A stretch of DNA of 64,000 nt from Methanococcoides sp. (GTDB lineage Archaea; Halobacteriota; Methanosarcinia; Methanosarcinales; Methanosarcinaceae). Under the pieces are notes generated by a model. The model saw only the letters and a program-made list of their open reading frames with translations, did not search any database and was not told the DNA's origin. Positions 1 through 9,903 of the stretch are shown here, piece after piece; within the stretch, counting starts at the first letter, position 1; the number at the start of each line of letters is the position of its first letter. The stretch is taken from the NCBI GenBank assembly GCA_021108275.1, contig JAIORD010000037.1:62001-126000 (forward strand), in the 5' to 3' direction. The position numbers and the translations under genes were made by a program.

Positions 1-204
1 ATGACCTTTATCCCGATATTCCTTCAGTAATCTTTCAATAACATTGGATGCATGCAAAGCATGATGCTGTGCAGCTTCCCTTGGATGAATACCTCCGGTC
101 TTTGGCCGATATGTCTCAGTCACCTCTGCGATAACATCATCTTCGTCAACAATTGCTGCGCTTAAATTCCAGGCTGTGCCTTCTATACCGAGAACAGTTG
201 TCAA
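1..204 (-). CDS. kae1: Kae1 (KEOPS tRNA t6A threonylcarbamoyltransferase), N-terminal part
   Basis: This is the first ~68 codons of a gene that runs off the left edge. The translation begins TTVLGIEGTAWN and contains GGIHPREAAQHH, the hallmark N-terminus of archaeal Kae1, the catalytic subunit that makes the t6A37 modification on ANN-decoding tRNAs within the KEOPS complex. I chose the TTG start at 204 because an AAGGAGA ribosome site lies about ten bases upstream and no ATG is available in frame. In relatives the gene is often fused to the Bud32 kinase; that part would lie outside the window and cannot be judged. Confidence 0.85.
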   Translation of the reverse strand, partial: MTTVLGIEGTAWNLSAAIVDEDDVIAEVTETYRPKTGGIHPREAAQHHALHASNVIERLLKEYRDKGH

Positions 205-320
205 TAAGTTAGTCTCCTTTTGGGAATAATGGTTTTTGTGTGTATTAGATTTAATGGATTACATATAACTTGTCATCCCATTGAGAAACGTTTTAGTACT
301 TAGCAAACCAATCCACACTC

Positions 321-584
321 ATGGAAGAAAAGGAATCAACAGCAAAAAACCCTGATATCAAAACCAAGGAAATGCTCCACAATGTCGGGGAAACGAGCTT
401 TGGACTTCACACACCACCATCCTTAAGCAATGAGCTACCTGCCCTTGATGGTATCGAGTATATGCCACACAAATCAGCAGGATTACAGTCCGCTTCTGAT
501 ATGTGGATAGACAAAGCAAGGATGACAGACGGTCTTCAGAACAAGCCGGTCATAGAGAAGATCCTGAAAGGCAGGACACTCTAA
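321..584 (+). CDS. Small hypothetical protein, 87 aa
   Basis: An 87-residue, soluble, charged protein with no signal peptide or membrane segment. It starts MEEKESTAKN and ends in ILKGRTL. I do not recognise a family. No ribosome site is visible just before the ATG, and an AT-rich ACATATAAC box lies about 55 bases upstream, so the message could have a very short or absent leader. It is divergent from kae1. The coding character (balanced acidic/basic composition, no competing frame) supports it being real, but the function is unknown. Confidence 0.55.
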   Translation: MEEKESTAKNPDIKTKEMLHNVGETSFGLHTPPSLSNELPALDGIEYMPHKSAGLQSASDMWIDKARMTDGLQNKPVIEKILKGRTL

Positions 585-745
585 CACCTCTACTTTTTTC
601 TGATACATTATTTGTTACATCTTTTTAAGGGAAACTCACGCGGTCATAGTACCGACAGAATAAGTTAACCCCTACTGATCAGCATATATAGATGAAATAT
701 AACTGGATGAAAACATATAATTTCATCCTGTTAATATTACATCGA

Positions 746-1195
746 TCAGATAATCTCCAGAAGTTCGTCCAAAGTAAGGGATCTAGCGAACTGAGTAACT
801 CGTCCATTATCTGTCAGCGTAAATTTGCCCTGTGAAGCACCAGTGACCACAAAGTGTTCCGGACCAAAGTCTTTGGTATCAGCCCATGTGTCATTATTCA
901 GATAAAGGAAAACCCTTTCTCCGGGAGAAAAGGAAGATTCATCCTCCACATCTATGGAAACATAATCGTCACTGCCACCCTGTATCCTAACTATAACTTC
1001 TTTTTCGGGCAATGGATTTTTGAGATAGCCATCCACACTGATTATGACATCAGTATAGAGAACATCATGCCAACCCAGATCATAGATATCATCGGTTGGC
1101 CTCGTTCCGTCAGCAGTGTTCCATTTACTTGGAAATATCCCCTTGACCGTACCTATTAGAATTATATCAGACCGATCTCTCAGATCTTCATAGCT
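746..1195 (-). pseudogene. 3' part of a secreted protein, cut off from its upstream half by an in-frame TGA
   Basis: This 149-codon stretch is in exactly the same frame as the lipoprotein gene upstream and is separated from it only by the TGA at 1196-1198. It reads SYEDLRDRSD, then a beta-rich domain with the segments IGTVKGIFPSKWNT, YTDVIISVDGYL and PGERVFLYL, and ends LDELLEII. Segments of this kind are found in small secreted archaeal proteins. No ATG, GTG or TTG with a ribosome site lies between the TGA and the conserved start of the domain; the first usable start codon (GTG at 1036) is inside it. It is therefore either a nonsense-broken half of one two-domain gene or a second gene that lost its start. 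Confidence 0.6.
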
Positions 1196-1819
1196 TCAGA
1201 ATTCAAGTTCGCCACTTACAGCAATATTTATTTTTCCTGTAGCACTATCGACATCTTCAACTGCCAATTTAATGGGATCTTCCCCATTTACGACATCTAT
1301 GGTGAAGTTATTGGATTCTGCCATGCCAATCCAATATGGTTTTGTAATTGAGTCACCCATTGAAGTGTGATATACGGCATTGAGTATATACTCACCATTA
1401 CCCAGATTCCAACACTTTGAATTAAAGGTAGCATTAAGAGATTGACCAGGATGGAGTTCAACAAGATCATCATTATTTAAATGCACTCTTGAAATTACTC
1501 CACATTCATAGGGTACTTTTGAACCATTTGGAAATAAGAAATTAATATCATAGCTCACTTGTTCTTCCATCTTCCACACATTGATAGTTTTGTTACCAAC
1601 GTTTGTTAACATCAAGTGAATGTTGAAAGTTTCACCTTCCTGCACCCGTGTCTTTTCAGGCACCAGAATAAAATTCAATTCACCGATCTGCTGATTGGGT
1701 TCTTTTGAATCGATACATCCCCCTACAAACAGCATCGAGCTAATTAGGAACAGTACTAGTATTATTTTGAAAAATTCTATATTGCTGAGATTTTTGATGT
1801 ATTTAATGTTCATCCCCAC
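1196..1819 (-). CDS. Lipoprotein with a BsuPI/CARDB-like beta domain, probably truncated
   Basis: A 207-aa exported protein. A hydrophobic stretch at about residues 16-33 ends in FVGGC, a lipobox-like signal whose cysteine could be lipid-modified. The mature part contains a beta-sandwich-like region with EGETFNIHLMLTNVGNKT, typical of adhesion-type domains that bear on cell-surface proteins; the precise ligand is unknown. The stop is a TGA that is followed in the same frame by another 149 sense codons (see 746-1195), so the natural product may have been ~356 residues. Start ATG at 1819 or the next ATG at 1813; GGTGGGG lies just upstream. Confidence 0.7.
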   Translation of the reverse strand: MGMNIKYIKNLSNIEFFKIILVLFLISSMLFVGGCIDSKEPNQQIGELNFILVPEKTRVQEGETFNIHLMLTNVGNKTINVWKMEEQVSYDINFLFPNGSKVPYECGVISRVHLNNDDLVELHPGQSLNATFNSKCWNLGNGEYILNAVYHTSMGDSITKPYWIGMAESNNFTIDVVNGEDPIKLAVEDVDSATGKINIAVSGELEF

Positions 1820-1971
1820 CTAAGCAATAAATTAGGCATATTTGATATATTCTTTTCCCAGTTCGCCGTTTTCTGTATTGATACACAAAATTGACAAGTA
1901 TGTCAAAATTGTGTTTTAGTAAATTTGAGGAAAATCACATACCTAATTATTTAAAAAAAAGTGTGAGAGGA

Positions 1972-3093
1972 TCATATAATATCCATCTCACTCAACCTGT
2001 TCGGCAGGTACGTATCAGTTACAAAGTCCAGACCTTTTCCAGCAAAAGCTTGTTGTTCCGCCTTTTTCTTGATACTAAGCTGTAAGCTGATCTGCTCTTT
2101 CCAGTAGTCATTTGCGAACCTCGGGTCTGTAAGTTCACTTCTAAGCGCATCCACATCCTTGTCTGTCAGCTTATCTGTTGAAAGCTCATACTCAACGATA
2201 TCCGTCGGCTGAACACCAATGAACTTTGCAGCAGGGGTTGCCATGAACTCTGAAAGGTGGGCACTCTTGATAGCACCGTATGCAACTGAAGCGAAGATCC
2301 TGTAAGACCAGGGATCACCATCAGTGAAAACAACAACAGGAATTCCAAGCTCCTCGTTCATCCTTTTGATAAGACGGCGAGTTGACCTTGCAGGCTGTCC
2401 TTTCAGGTGCACGAGGATAGCATTGTATTTCTCATCGAAGCCGTTCTCAATAAGCCTTGCATACATACCACCAGTCTCTATGGCAATGATGAACTTGGCA
2501 TCGTGGTCAAGGAACTCGATGTTCTCCACATTGAACGGGATCTGATAACCACTTTCACCGATATCTTCCTGACAGTGTATGATACGGGAGCCACGTTTGG
2601 TCTCCTCTCGTATCCTTATCGGACCGAACATGGTAGCACCATCTTCTTCAGGACGCATATGGAAATATTCCCTCTGAAGGGCTGTGATGATCTCAAGGTC
2701 TTCAATAAGGCGATTGCTCTCCGCCTGCTCACGGAATTTAGCAATATCCCAGTTCTCGGAGATATAATACAGCTCCCTTAAGGTCGAACCACGGTCCTGT
2801 GCCAGATGGTTCTTCACAAGGAAATCAATGGAATGTACGGTCTTAAGCAACTGGAAAGCCCCTTTGACCGTTTTTGCGGTCCTTTGGGTTTCCTTATCGC
2901 CATATACCCAAACATCACTCTCATTACTGTATTCGATATTGTTCTTGGTACGACTGGATATAGCCACATTCGGAACTATCTCATCAATGAACTGGTCGTA
3001 CAGCCCCTCTGCTAAGCCCATCAGCCTGTTCTTTGCCAGATGGTCGTTCTGTTTTTTCTGCTCTGTGTAATTGGAATTAATAGTATCTACCAT
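1972..3093 (-). CDS. top6A: DNA topoisomerase VI subunit A
   Basis: The 373-aa DNA-cleaving subunit of the type IIB topoisomerase that relaxes and decatenates archaeal chromosomes. The active tyrosine is in RELYY (Tyr109/110), and the Toprim metal site is formed by Glu206 in IAIETGG and the Asp-Gly-Asp triad at 258-260 (FTDGDPW). Length is normal for the family. It starts one base after the stop of top6B on the same strand, so the two subunits of the A2B2 enzyme are translated from one message. Confidence 0.96.
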   Translation of the reverse strand: MVDTINSNYTEQKKQNDHLAKNRLMGLAEGLYDQFIDEIVPNVAISSRTKNNIEYSNESDVWVYGDKETQRTAKTVKGAFQLLKTVHSIDFLVKNHLAQDRGSTLRELYYISENWDIAKFREQAESNRLIEDLEIITALQREYFHMRPEEDGATMFGPIRIREETKRGSRIIHCQEDIGESGYQIPFNVENIEFLDHDAKFIIAIETGGMYARLIENGFDEKYNAILVHLKGQPARSTRRLIKRMNEELGIPVVVFTDGDPWSYRIFASVAYGAIKSAHLSEFMATPAAKFIGVQPTDIVEYELSTDKLTDKDVDALRSELTDPRFANDYWKEQISLQLSIKKKAEQQAFAGKGLDFVTDTYLPNRLSEMDII

Positions 3094-3094
3094 T

Positions 3095-4963
3095 TCAGAT
3101 CAACCCTTTGATAGCTTTCGCACCTGTGACCAGCTCTTCATCCAGACCTTCAACGATCAATTGAGGTAGCCTCTTTATCTCGTCCTCGCTCATGGAACTC
3201 AACGAATATGTTATCGCTTTAGAGCCTTCAGGAGAAACCTTCATAGCCCATACATAATCAAAATCACTGCCCATGGAGATAACCTTTGGTTCTGGCGATA
3301 CATCACCTATCTCATAAGGAAGCATATCGTGCAACTTGAACTCCGTAAGCTTACTGCCAAAGTTCTTCACCTTTATTGTGACCGCTGCATCTCCGTTAGC
3401 CCCGTGTTCCACATTGCGCATAACAAGAAGATTCCCCATTACCTTTGCAACCACCGGATTGATGTCAGGGAGATCACGCTCAAGGGTATCCGCAAGTTTC
3501 TGGGCCATCTTAGGCAATACCTTAGTGATGATGACCTCCTTCTCACGCCTTTTCTTAAGTGAGACCTGTCGATTCAGATAACGGTTCATCTTCCTCGAGA
3601 CCTCTTTAATTGCAAGCTCCACCTCATCCCTTATCTCAGGAATATCAGCAATGGCATCCTTGGATTCTGATGTGAACGGTACGTTCGTAGAAGCCACATG
3701 GACAAGCAGAACCACCGGACCTGAGGGCATTCCACCTCCGGGCTGATTCAGACCATACTGTTTCCACTTGATCCCCTCGACAGCATGGGTCGAGGCGCAT
3801 CCACCCTGCTGATACAGCAAGGGAACACGGTTTGCAAATCTCATGATATCAATGCGATCATCTTTCTGGAGAACGCCACCGTATGCGATACCAACCTCCA
3901 CAACGAAAGGATTGCCTGAAAAGACAGAAGGGCTACGGGTGGTCGTGGCAATAAAATCGACATTGAACTCTTTTTCAAGACCTTTGTATATGAGTTCTTC
4001 ACCGATGGGAGAGAGACAATCCGTCGGAGGAGCCATTATCTTCACTTTTTTGAAGGCATCCAGCAATTTCTTCGTCTGGTCCCTAGTAAGCTCCGAAGGC
4101 AACATCTCAGTATCAAGTCCGGCTGCCTTGCAGATTTCCTCGGCTGTAAGCAGACCTATCTTTGAGAACGAATAGCGTAAGAACGGAGCTAATTTCTGGC
4201 GATCGGTATAGCGCAGCATCTTCATGAGAGTACCAAGCTCAATTCCATGAGGATGCGGCAATATTTCCTTTGCAGGAATTGGAAGCTTGTCAGTAGCCCT
4301 TTCAAAGATGACCTCATTGCCATCCGGCTCTATCAAAGTGAGCCGTGCATGAGGATTTACGATAGCAGTTGCTTTCAGGTATTCATAGATGGACTGTCTG
4401 CGTCCCTTTACATAAGACGCTTCCATTTCCAGCTCCACACGAGTACCATGCGGCCTATCCCAGTCGATCACCTCATCAAGAAGGATCTCAGGGTCATTGG
4501 TACTGGTATTTATCATTACTTCATAGTGATGCGCAGGGGAATCAGGACCGATCTTGGAAATGACACTTGTTGGATGACCTGATGTCAACTGTGCATAGAG
4601 GACAGAAGCTGAAATACCAATACCCTGTTGCCCCCGGCTTTGTTTCAGTGCATGGAAACGTGAGCCGTAGAGCAACTTGGCAAACACCTTGGGTATTTGC
4701 TCTTTAACGATACCAGGACCATTGTCCTCTACTATCACACTTACATTATCCTTTCCGACACGCTCGATATGAAGCAATATATCAGGAAGGATCTCTGCTT
4801 CCTCACATGCATCAAGGGAATTGTCCACTGCTTCTTTTACGGTAGTTATCAGACTACGCGGAGCAGAGTCAAAACCAAGGATCTGCCGGTTCTTCTCAAA
4901 GAATTCTGCAACACTTATTGCTTGCTGCTTTTTTGCAAGTTCTTCTGCAATTGGGGCTGCCAT
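3095..4963 (-). CDS. top6B: DNA topoisomerase VI subunit B
   Basis: The 622-aa ATPase subunit of topoisomerase VI. It is a GHKL ATPase: the N-box is [12 protein letters not shown] near residue 47, followed by EDNGPGI and GQQGIG. The middle is a helix-two-turn-helix and the C-terminal half a transducer with a conserved lysine region that links ATP binding to strand passage by subunit A. The C-terminal extension beyond the transducer is the length usual for methanogens. First gene of the top6BA pair. Confidence 0.96.
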   Translation of the reverse strand: MAAPIAEELAKKQQAISVAEFFEKNRQILGFDSAPRSLITTVKEAVDNSLDACEEAEILPDILLHIERVGKDNVSVIVEDNGPGIVKEQIPKVFAKLLYGSRFHALKQSRGQQGIGISASVLYAQLTSGHPTSVISKIGPDSPAHHYEVMINTSTNDPEILLDEVIDWDRPHGTRVELEMEASYVKGRRQSIYEYLKATAIVNPHARLTLIEPDGNEVIFERATDKLPIPAKEILPHPHGIELGTLMKMLRYTDRQKLAPFLRYSFSKIGLLTAEEICKAAGLDTEMLPSELTRDQTKKLLDAFKKVKIMAPPTDCLSPIGEELIYKGLEKEFNVDFIATTTRSPSVFSGNPFVVEVGIAYGGVLQKDDRIDIMRFANRVPLLYQQGGCASTHAVEGIKWKQYGLNQPGGGMPSGPVVLLVHVASTNVPFTSESKDAIADIPEIRDEVELAIKEVSRKMNRYLNRQVSLKKRREKEVIITKVLPKMAQKLADTLERDLPDINPVVAKVMGNLLVMRNVEHGANGDAAVTIKVKNFGSKLTEFKLHDMLPYEIGDVSPEPKVISMGSDFDYVWAMKVSPEGSKAITYSLSSMSEDEIKRLPQLIVEGLDEELVTGAKAIKGLI

Positions 4964-5072
4964 ATAATACTCATCCTACATTACTAAAAAATTGGTTGAA
5001 ACAACGACTATACATTTTCTGATAGAAATATCAGGAGCTATTGACTGTGATCATTCAAAAATAGAATGCAAG

Positions 5073-5087
5073 ATATTTATTCGTTTG
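5073..5087 (-). promoter_or_regulatory. TATA/BRE-like promoter for top6BA
   Basis: Read on the minus strand, CGAATAAATATCTT has a purine-rich BRE-like lead and an AT core typical of archaeal promoters. It lies about 110 bases before the top6B ATG. Inferred from sequence only. Confidence 0.4.
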
Positions 5088-5114
5088 CAGCCATTTTAAA
5101 TTTCAGCATGATCA

Positions 5115-5172
5115 CTGCGATAGATCTCTGCGATAGATCTCTGCGATAGATCTCTGCGATAGATCTCTGCGA
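5115..5172. repeat. 13-bp tandem repeat, 4.5 copies
   Basis: CTGCGATAGATCT is repeated head-to-tail four times without a mismatch (starts at 5115, 5128, 5141, 5154) followed by CTGCGA. It occupies the space between top6B (start 4963) and the cytosine deaminase (end 5241), both minus strand. Each unit contains a BglII-type AGATCT palindrome. The minus-strand open frame through the repeat is a by-product of the periodicity, not a gene. Confidence 0.95.
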
Positions 5173-5240
5173 AACGGATCCACGAAATGACATTCTGGAG
5201 TAGGATACTACACCGTACACCATAGTAGATCATGTTAAGA

Positions 5241-5672
5241 TCATTTTCCAATATCTTCGTTCCAGAGTTCCGGATCTTTACTGATAAAATCATCCATCAT
5301 TGCTACACATTCATCAAGGTCAAGGTCGACCACTTCAACTCCATGGGATTCCATAAATTCCCTTGCTCCTGAGAAGGTCCTGGATTCGCCAACAATTACC
5401 TTTTTTATGCCAAATTGTACCACAGCACCGGCACAAAGATAGCAGGGCATCAAAGTGGAATAAAGAATTGAATCGCGATAGTTCCCAACCCGTCCGGCAT
5501 CCCTGAGGCATGAAATTTCAGCATGTGCCATTGGATCATCCTGTTGGACACGTAAATTGTGACCCTTGCCAATAATCAGATCATCCCTTACAAGAACCGA
5601 ACCAATGGGAATTCCACCACTGTTAAGTCCCGATCTCGCTTCATCTATTGCTACCTGCATAAATTCATCCAT
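5241..5672 (-). CDS. Cytosine deaminase, fungal FCY1-like type
   Basis: A 143-aa zinc deaminase. The zinc ligands and proton shuttle are in HAEIS (about residue 51) and MPCYLCAGA (PCxxC, about residue 76), and the protein aligns along its whole length with the small FCY1-type cytosine deaminases (GGIPIGSVLV near the start, ending in WNEDIGK as in yeast FCY1). It would convert cytosine to uracil for pyrimidine salvage; other small purine/guanine deaminases share the fold, so the exact base is inferred from the C-terminal signature. An AT-rich spacer separates it from the upstream U32 gene. Confidence 0.85.
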   Translation of the reverse strand: MDEFMQVAIDEARSGLNSGGIPIGSVLVRDDLIIGKGHNLRVQQDDPMAHAEISCLRDAGRVGNYRDSILYSTLMPCYLCAGAVVQFGIKKVIVGESRTFSGAREFMESHGVEVVDLDLDECVAMMDDFISKDPELWNEDIGK

Positions 5673-5754
5673 ATCTTTACACCCCGATAATTCAAATGGA
5701 AATATTAATAAGTATAAATATATTAAAGATTATAAATGTTTTGAAAAAAAGGAT

Positions 5755-6975
5755 TCAGTCCGGGATCTCCAACCTGTAGACTCTGTCATTTTCACGCACC
5801 TTATCCTTGACAGCAATTCCCACGACATCCCCCGAGGATGCAGATAGGACAGGACCTTCATCCGACCTTATCTCAGTGACAGCCTGTTCAAAGTATGTGC
5901 TTTTGCCTTCGATGATAATGTGGTCCCCAACAGCGATACCCGTTTCGAGAAGCTTTACTTCCGCCGCCCCGCTCTTCCTGAAATAATTGGTAATCACCCC
6001 TACAGCATGTCTTTTGGTAGTTGATACGTTCATATCAGATTCGATGGAAATACCATCAGGACCGGGTACCCCGAAGTAGAACCCTGTGGAAAAGCCACGG
6101 TTAAAGACCGAAGACAGCTCTTCTTTCCAGGACCTTGCTTTTTCAATTGTGTACGAACCATCACAATAGGAATCGAGAGCTTCACGATAACAGCGGGATA
6201 CCGTAGATGTATATCTCGCATCCTTCAACCTGCCTTCGACCTTGAATGCATTCACACCAGCATCGATCAGCTCCGGGATGTGTTCGATCATGCACAGGTC
6301 CCTTGCACTTAACAGATATTTCCCTTCAAGGTCCACCTCGCTGCCATCATCACCAACAAGTTTCCAGCCCCATCGACACGGTTGGGAACATTCACCACAA
6401 TTAGCGGACTTGCCGAGAACATAAGCGGAAAGGTAGCACCTACCAGAGATAGCCTGACACATGGCCCCGTGAATGAAAACCTCAAGCTCAATATCGGTGT
6501 TCCGGCGGATCTCCTTTATGTTCTCCATACTGAGCTCCCTTGCCAGAACGACACGGGAAGCGCCCAAAGAACCATAGAATTCCACGGTCTGCCAGTTTGA
6601 AACATTAGCCTGAGTAGATATATGAACCCTTAAACCAGCATCTACTGCTTTTGTAATAACTGCCGGATCCCATGCAATGACAGCATCAACATCTGAGGAT
6701 GCGACTGAATCGATAACAACATCGAGATCATCAAGGTCATCGGGATAGATCACCGTATTCAGTGCAAGATAAGCATTAAGATCATTCTCTTTGACATCAC
6801 TTACAAAATCATTGAGACCATCAAGTGTAATATCACATGCTCTTGCCCTTAGACTGAACCTGTCGATAGAGAAGTAGACCCCATCTGCATAGTCCTTGCA
6901 CGCAGCCAGAGATGCACGATTCTTGACACCCATCATAAGTTCAGGGATCTTTACAGATGATCCAGAGCAGTTCAT
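5755..6975 (-). CDS. Peptidase U32 family protein
   Basis: A 406-aa U32 protein. The family signature is seen as EVFIHGAMCQAISGRCYLSAY, followed by the cysteine cluster GECSQPCRWGW, and later VEGRLKD. Bacterial members (RlhA, TrhP) act in hydroxylation of 23S rRNA and tRNA with an Fe-S centre rather than as proteases, so an RNA-modification role is more likely than proteolysis, but the archaeal substrate is not established. The C-terminal ~80 residues form the usual beta-barrel with EGKSTYFEQAVTEI. Monocistronic, minus strand. Confidence 0.85.
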   Translation of the reverse strand: MNCSGSSVKIPELMMGVKNRASLAACKDYADGVYFSIDRFSLRARACDITLDGLNDFVSDVKENDLNAYLALNTVIYPDDLDDLDVVIDSVASSDVDAVIAWDPAVITKAVDAGLRVHISTQANVSNWQTVEFYGSLGASRVVLARELSMENIKEIRRNTDIELEVFIHGAMCQAISGRCYLSAYVLGKSANCGECSQPCRWGWKLVGDDGSEVDLEGKYLLSARDLCMIEHIPELIDAGVNAFKVEGRLKDARYTSTVSRCYREALDSYCDGSYTIEKARSWKEELSSVFNRGFSTGFYFGVPGPDGISIESDMNVSTTKRHAVGVITNYFRKSGAAEVKLLETGIAVGDHIIIEGKSTYFEQAVTEIRSDEGPVLSASSGDVVGIAVKDKVRENDRVYRLEIPD

Positions 6976-7062
6976 GGAGTAGCATCGTAAATGATAGTTT
7001 AAATCAGTTATTGTTGGAAAAGAAAAAAGAAGAAAGAGAGATATTAAGCAACTCTTAAGGCA

Positions 7063-7389
7063 TCATTCCCCGACAAAAGGTCTGGATACTCTTATAATAA
7101 TAACTGACACCAGGCCCCAGGCAAACGGAAGCCATAAGGGGATATTAAAGAAAAAAGCTTCAGCGTATGTCCAGACCCCGAGATAAGTGCCGATGAACTC
7201 TGCACTACATCCAATGATGACACCGGATACAAATACAATATTATCCCCTTTCTCAGACCAGAAATATTCACGTATGCCATATATCGATAATATCAGAAAG
7301 GTTAGTAGAAGATTGTTTTCCCAGAATTGTACTGCCACGATCAGTGCAAGCACAAAGATGAACAGGTCCCTGAAGATCGCTTTTTTCAT
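7063..7389 (-). CDS. Small integral membrane protein, 108 aa
   Basis: A hydrophobic protein with about four membrane segments (LFIFVLALIVAV, LLTFLILSIYGI, IVFVSGVIIGCSAEFIGT, and LPFAWGLVSVIIIR). The motif IPLWLPFAWG before the last segment is typical of a group of unassigned prokaryotic membrane proteins. I place the start at 7389 (MKKAIF), which has GGAGA six bases upstream, rather than at the ATG at 7401. Function unknown. Confidence 0.65.
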   Translation of the reverse strand: MKKAIFRDLFIFVLALIVAVQFWENNLLLTFLILSIYGIREYFWSEKGDNIVFVSGVIIGCSAEFIGTYLGVWTYAEAFFFNIPLWLPFAWGLVSVIIIRVSRPFVGE

Positions 7390-7529
7390 GTAGTTCTCCA
7401 TGTAGCATTAGAAACCATAATTGTATAAATAAAATTGGGGGCTTATATTCGATGCTACTTGTTTATATTAAAAGGAAGAACAAGCACCATCAGACCTATA
7501 GACCATAAATAAAGCTAAAGGATGGAACA

Positions 7530-8726
7530 ATGTCATTTCAACAAAGAGACAGCAGCATAGATGGGAAGTTAAAGGGTTCAGTACCTCTTCTTGCCCTTCT
7601 AACAGCATTTCCTGCACTTTCGACTGACATGATCCTACCAGCCATACCTCTACTTGCGGAAACCTGGAATAATTCCCTTGCTTATATTAATCTGATCCTG
7701 ATATGTTTTTTTGTCACGTATGGGTTCTTTCTTCTCTTCTACGGGCCCATATCCGACCGTTTTGGCCGCCGTCGTCCTTTACTTTTTGGACTTGGTGTGT
7801 ACATACTTGCAAGCTTGCTCTGTGCTCTTGCTACCAGTGCTCAAATGCTGATCATCTTTCGAATACTTCAGGCTTCAGGAGCAGCAGCCAGTTCATCATT
7901 GTCCATGGCTATGACCAAGGACATATTTTCTGGTCAGGAGCGAGAAAGGATCCTTGCCCACATAGCGATCATCATGGCCCTTGCTCCAATGATAGCTCCG
8001 GTCCTTGGCAGCTGGATACTGGTAGATCTTTCATGGCCCTGGATATTCTTTATTCAGGCCCTTCTGGGAGGTATCGGGTTTTTTGGAGTCATACGATTTC
8101 CGGAAACTCTACCCCATACATCCAATGCCCCTCTTTCCAGGGTCATGCACGCTTATGGCCGATTGATGCTAAACCCATCCTATGTTGTCATGGTCTTTAT
8201 CGTTTCAGCAACTCTTTTTCCAATGTACAGCTTCATTGCAGGCTCTTCTGCCATCTACATAAATGGATTCGGCCTGACCGAACAGAAATATAGCTACTTT
8301 TTTGCCTTTAATGCCCTTGCCCTGATGATGGGATCCTTCTTTTGCCTTCGTTTAACAAGATCCATCAATTCAAAGCATCTGATGACGTTCGGTTTTGTAG
8401 GCATTTTACTAGGTGGACTTTTCCTCATAATGAACAAAGATCAAAGCCCCTGGGGTTTTGCTCTTCCCATGTTCCTTGTTACGTTCTCGATCGGTTTGAG
8501 CCGTCCCCCTAGCAACAACCTTGTGCTTGAACAGGTTGATAGAGATGTGGGTTCAGCTGCTTCTCTGCTCATCTTCACATATTTCACCATGGGTGCCATT
8601 GGAATGTGGCTCATATCCCAGGAATGGGTGGACAAGATACATGTACTTGGATCGATCGCTCTTGGGTGTAGTTCCCTGGTTCTGGTTGCATGGTTGATCT
8701 TGCAAAGAAAGGGAATCGGAAGCTAA
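7530..8726 (+). CDS. Bcr/CflA-type multidrug MFS transporter
   Basis: A 398-aa major facilitator protein with twelve predicted membrane segments. It carries TDMILPAIP near the start and GPISDRFGRRRPLL (motif A) in the loop between helices 2 and 3, the combination typical of the Bcr/CflA drug-resistance group. Likely a proton-coupled exporter; the substrate cannot be told from sequence. The start ATG is preceded by AAAGGATGG. It is convergent with the CcdA gene downstream. Confidence 0.88.
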   Translation: MSFQQRDSSIDGKLKGSVPLLALLTAFPALSTDMILPAIPLLAETWNNSLAYINLILICFFVTYGFFLLFYGPISDRFGRRRPLLFGLGVYILASLLCALATSAQMLIIFRILQASGAAASSSLSMAMTKDIFSGQERERILAHIAIIMALAPMIAPVLGSWILVDLSWPWIFFIQALLGGIGFFGVIRFPETLPHTSNAPLSRVMHAYGRLMLNPSYVVMVFIVSATLFPMYSFIAGSSAIYINGFGLTEQKYSYFFAFNALALMMGSFFCLRLTRSINSKHLMTFGFVGILLGGLFLIMNKDQSPWGFALPMFLVTFSIGLSRPPSNNLVLEQVDRDVGSAASLLIFTYFTMGAIGMWLISQEWVDKIHVLGSIALGCSSLVLVAWLILQRKGIGS

Positions 8727-8781
8727 ATCAAAATAGAAAGTTGAAGATAGGTCAAGCAGACCTAACTACCTCTAACCCTTT

Positions 8782-9903
8782 TCAGATAACATTGAAATAC
8801 AACAGCAGAGCAAGTAATATCAATATTACACCTGTAACGAACCTTATCCCGGAACGTCTTTTCTCCCTGAATTGCATCACAGTTTCAGGACTCATCCCGA
8901 ACGCCAGAAATACACCAAGTCCTAACACCGGAAGCACGACTCCGAAATTGTAGAGGAAGAGATATACAGCTCCTTCCAGCAGATTTGTCCTTGCTATTAA
9001 CATGTCCAGTATAGAAAGATAAACTGCACCTACACAGGGAGCTTTGACCAATGAGAATAAACCGCCTGCGAAGAACGATAGAGCAAGAGCATTCTTCCCG
9101 TGTATGCTGTCCATAAAAGATACTATTGAAGCCGGTGTTTTGAAGGTCGATCTTGAGTGACGCTTGAGGTGGTATGCATCATAGATATGCCAGATACCGA
9201 GTACCCCTATCAACACCGTCATGAACAATGTGATGGAGTCCCTTGATCCGGGGAAGATAGTGACGGCTTTCAGGAAACTTATTCCGAATATCATGTAAGT
9301 GGTGAATATACCGGCGCAGAAACCACCGATGACCACCAGCATTTCTTTCTTTCCACCGTTGGAGGATATCGTGACCGAAGCCAGGAATGCCATCACAGCG
9401 AGAAGGCAGGGATTGAAGCCGGCGAGCAGGCCTGTGATCAGTACAATTAACGGTGAGAGTTCAAAGGAAGTAACGCTTCCATCGATATTTTTGGCTAATG
9501 GTAAACTACCATTGTCCGTAATTGACGGTGCGTTCTCAATAGCTTCTACCAGAAGGTTTTCAAGTGCTACATCATTCCCATCGTAATCGGAATAGGCGAT
9601 AACCGCACTCTTGTTTATGACAATAGCAGGAACAGTATAGACTCCGTATCCTTTCATGACACTGTAGGAGGCCACTATGTTGTGACTTGTATAATTGATG
9701 CTGTCATACCTGCCGATAACCGAATCTATGACAGGGGATGTTTGCTGGCATTTCAGGCAGCCATCCTCGTAGAAATATTCAACCATCACTTCGTCTGATC
9801 GAGCTGCCGAAGCAGGGACCATGCTTGAAATGACAAGCAGAAGTATCAATAAGGTCAATATCGATTTAGTGGCATACTGTCGTAGCACATGTCTGTTTGT
9901 CAT
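8782..9903 (-). CDS. Thioredoxin-like domain fused to CcdA/DsbD-type membrane protein
   Basis: About 373 aa. After a signal peptide there is a thioredoxin-fold domain with the redox pair in DGCLKCQQ, then a six-helix CcdA/DsbD membrane domain with the conserved proline-cysteine pairs in GFNPCLLAV and VKAPCVGAV that pass electrons across the membrane. It probably delivers reducing power to the outside of the cell, for example for cytochrome c apoprotein reduction. I chose the ATG at 9903 (MTNRHV, followed by the signal helix); the frame is open to 9981 but that adds a hydrophilic lead. It overlaps the end of the upstream gene by 38 bases. Confidence 0.85.
   Translation of the reverse strand: MTNRHVLRQYATKSILTLLILLLVISSMVPASAARSDEVMVEYFYEDGCLKCQQTSPVIDSVIGRYDSINYTSHNIVASYSVMKGYGVYTVPAIVINKSAVIAYSDYDGNDVALENLLVEAIENAPSITDNGSLPLAKNIDGSVTSFELSPLIVLITGLLAGFNPCLLAVMAFLASVTISSNGGKKEMLVVIGGFCAGIFTTYMIFGISFLKAVTIFPGSRDSITLFMTVLIGVLGIWHIYDAYHLKRHSRSTFKTPASIVSFMDSIHGKNALALSFFAGGLFSLVKAPCVGAVYLSILDMLIARTNLLEGAVYLFLYNFGVVLPVLGLGVFLAFGMSPETVMQFREKRRSGIRFVTGVILILLALLLYFNVI

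Noticed and set aside
854-1159. Plus-strand 101-codon frame opposite the secreted domain
   Set aside because: The minus strand carries the recognisable domain; the plus frame has no family likeness.
5096-5293. Minus-strand 65-codon frame through the 13-bp repeat
   Set aside because: The frame exists because the repeat has no stop in that phase; the end lies inside the deaminase gene and no ribosome site precedes it.
7703-8293. 196-codon frame overlapping the MFS gene
   Set aside because: Cys/Trp/Ser-rich shadow of the transporter in another phase.
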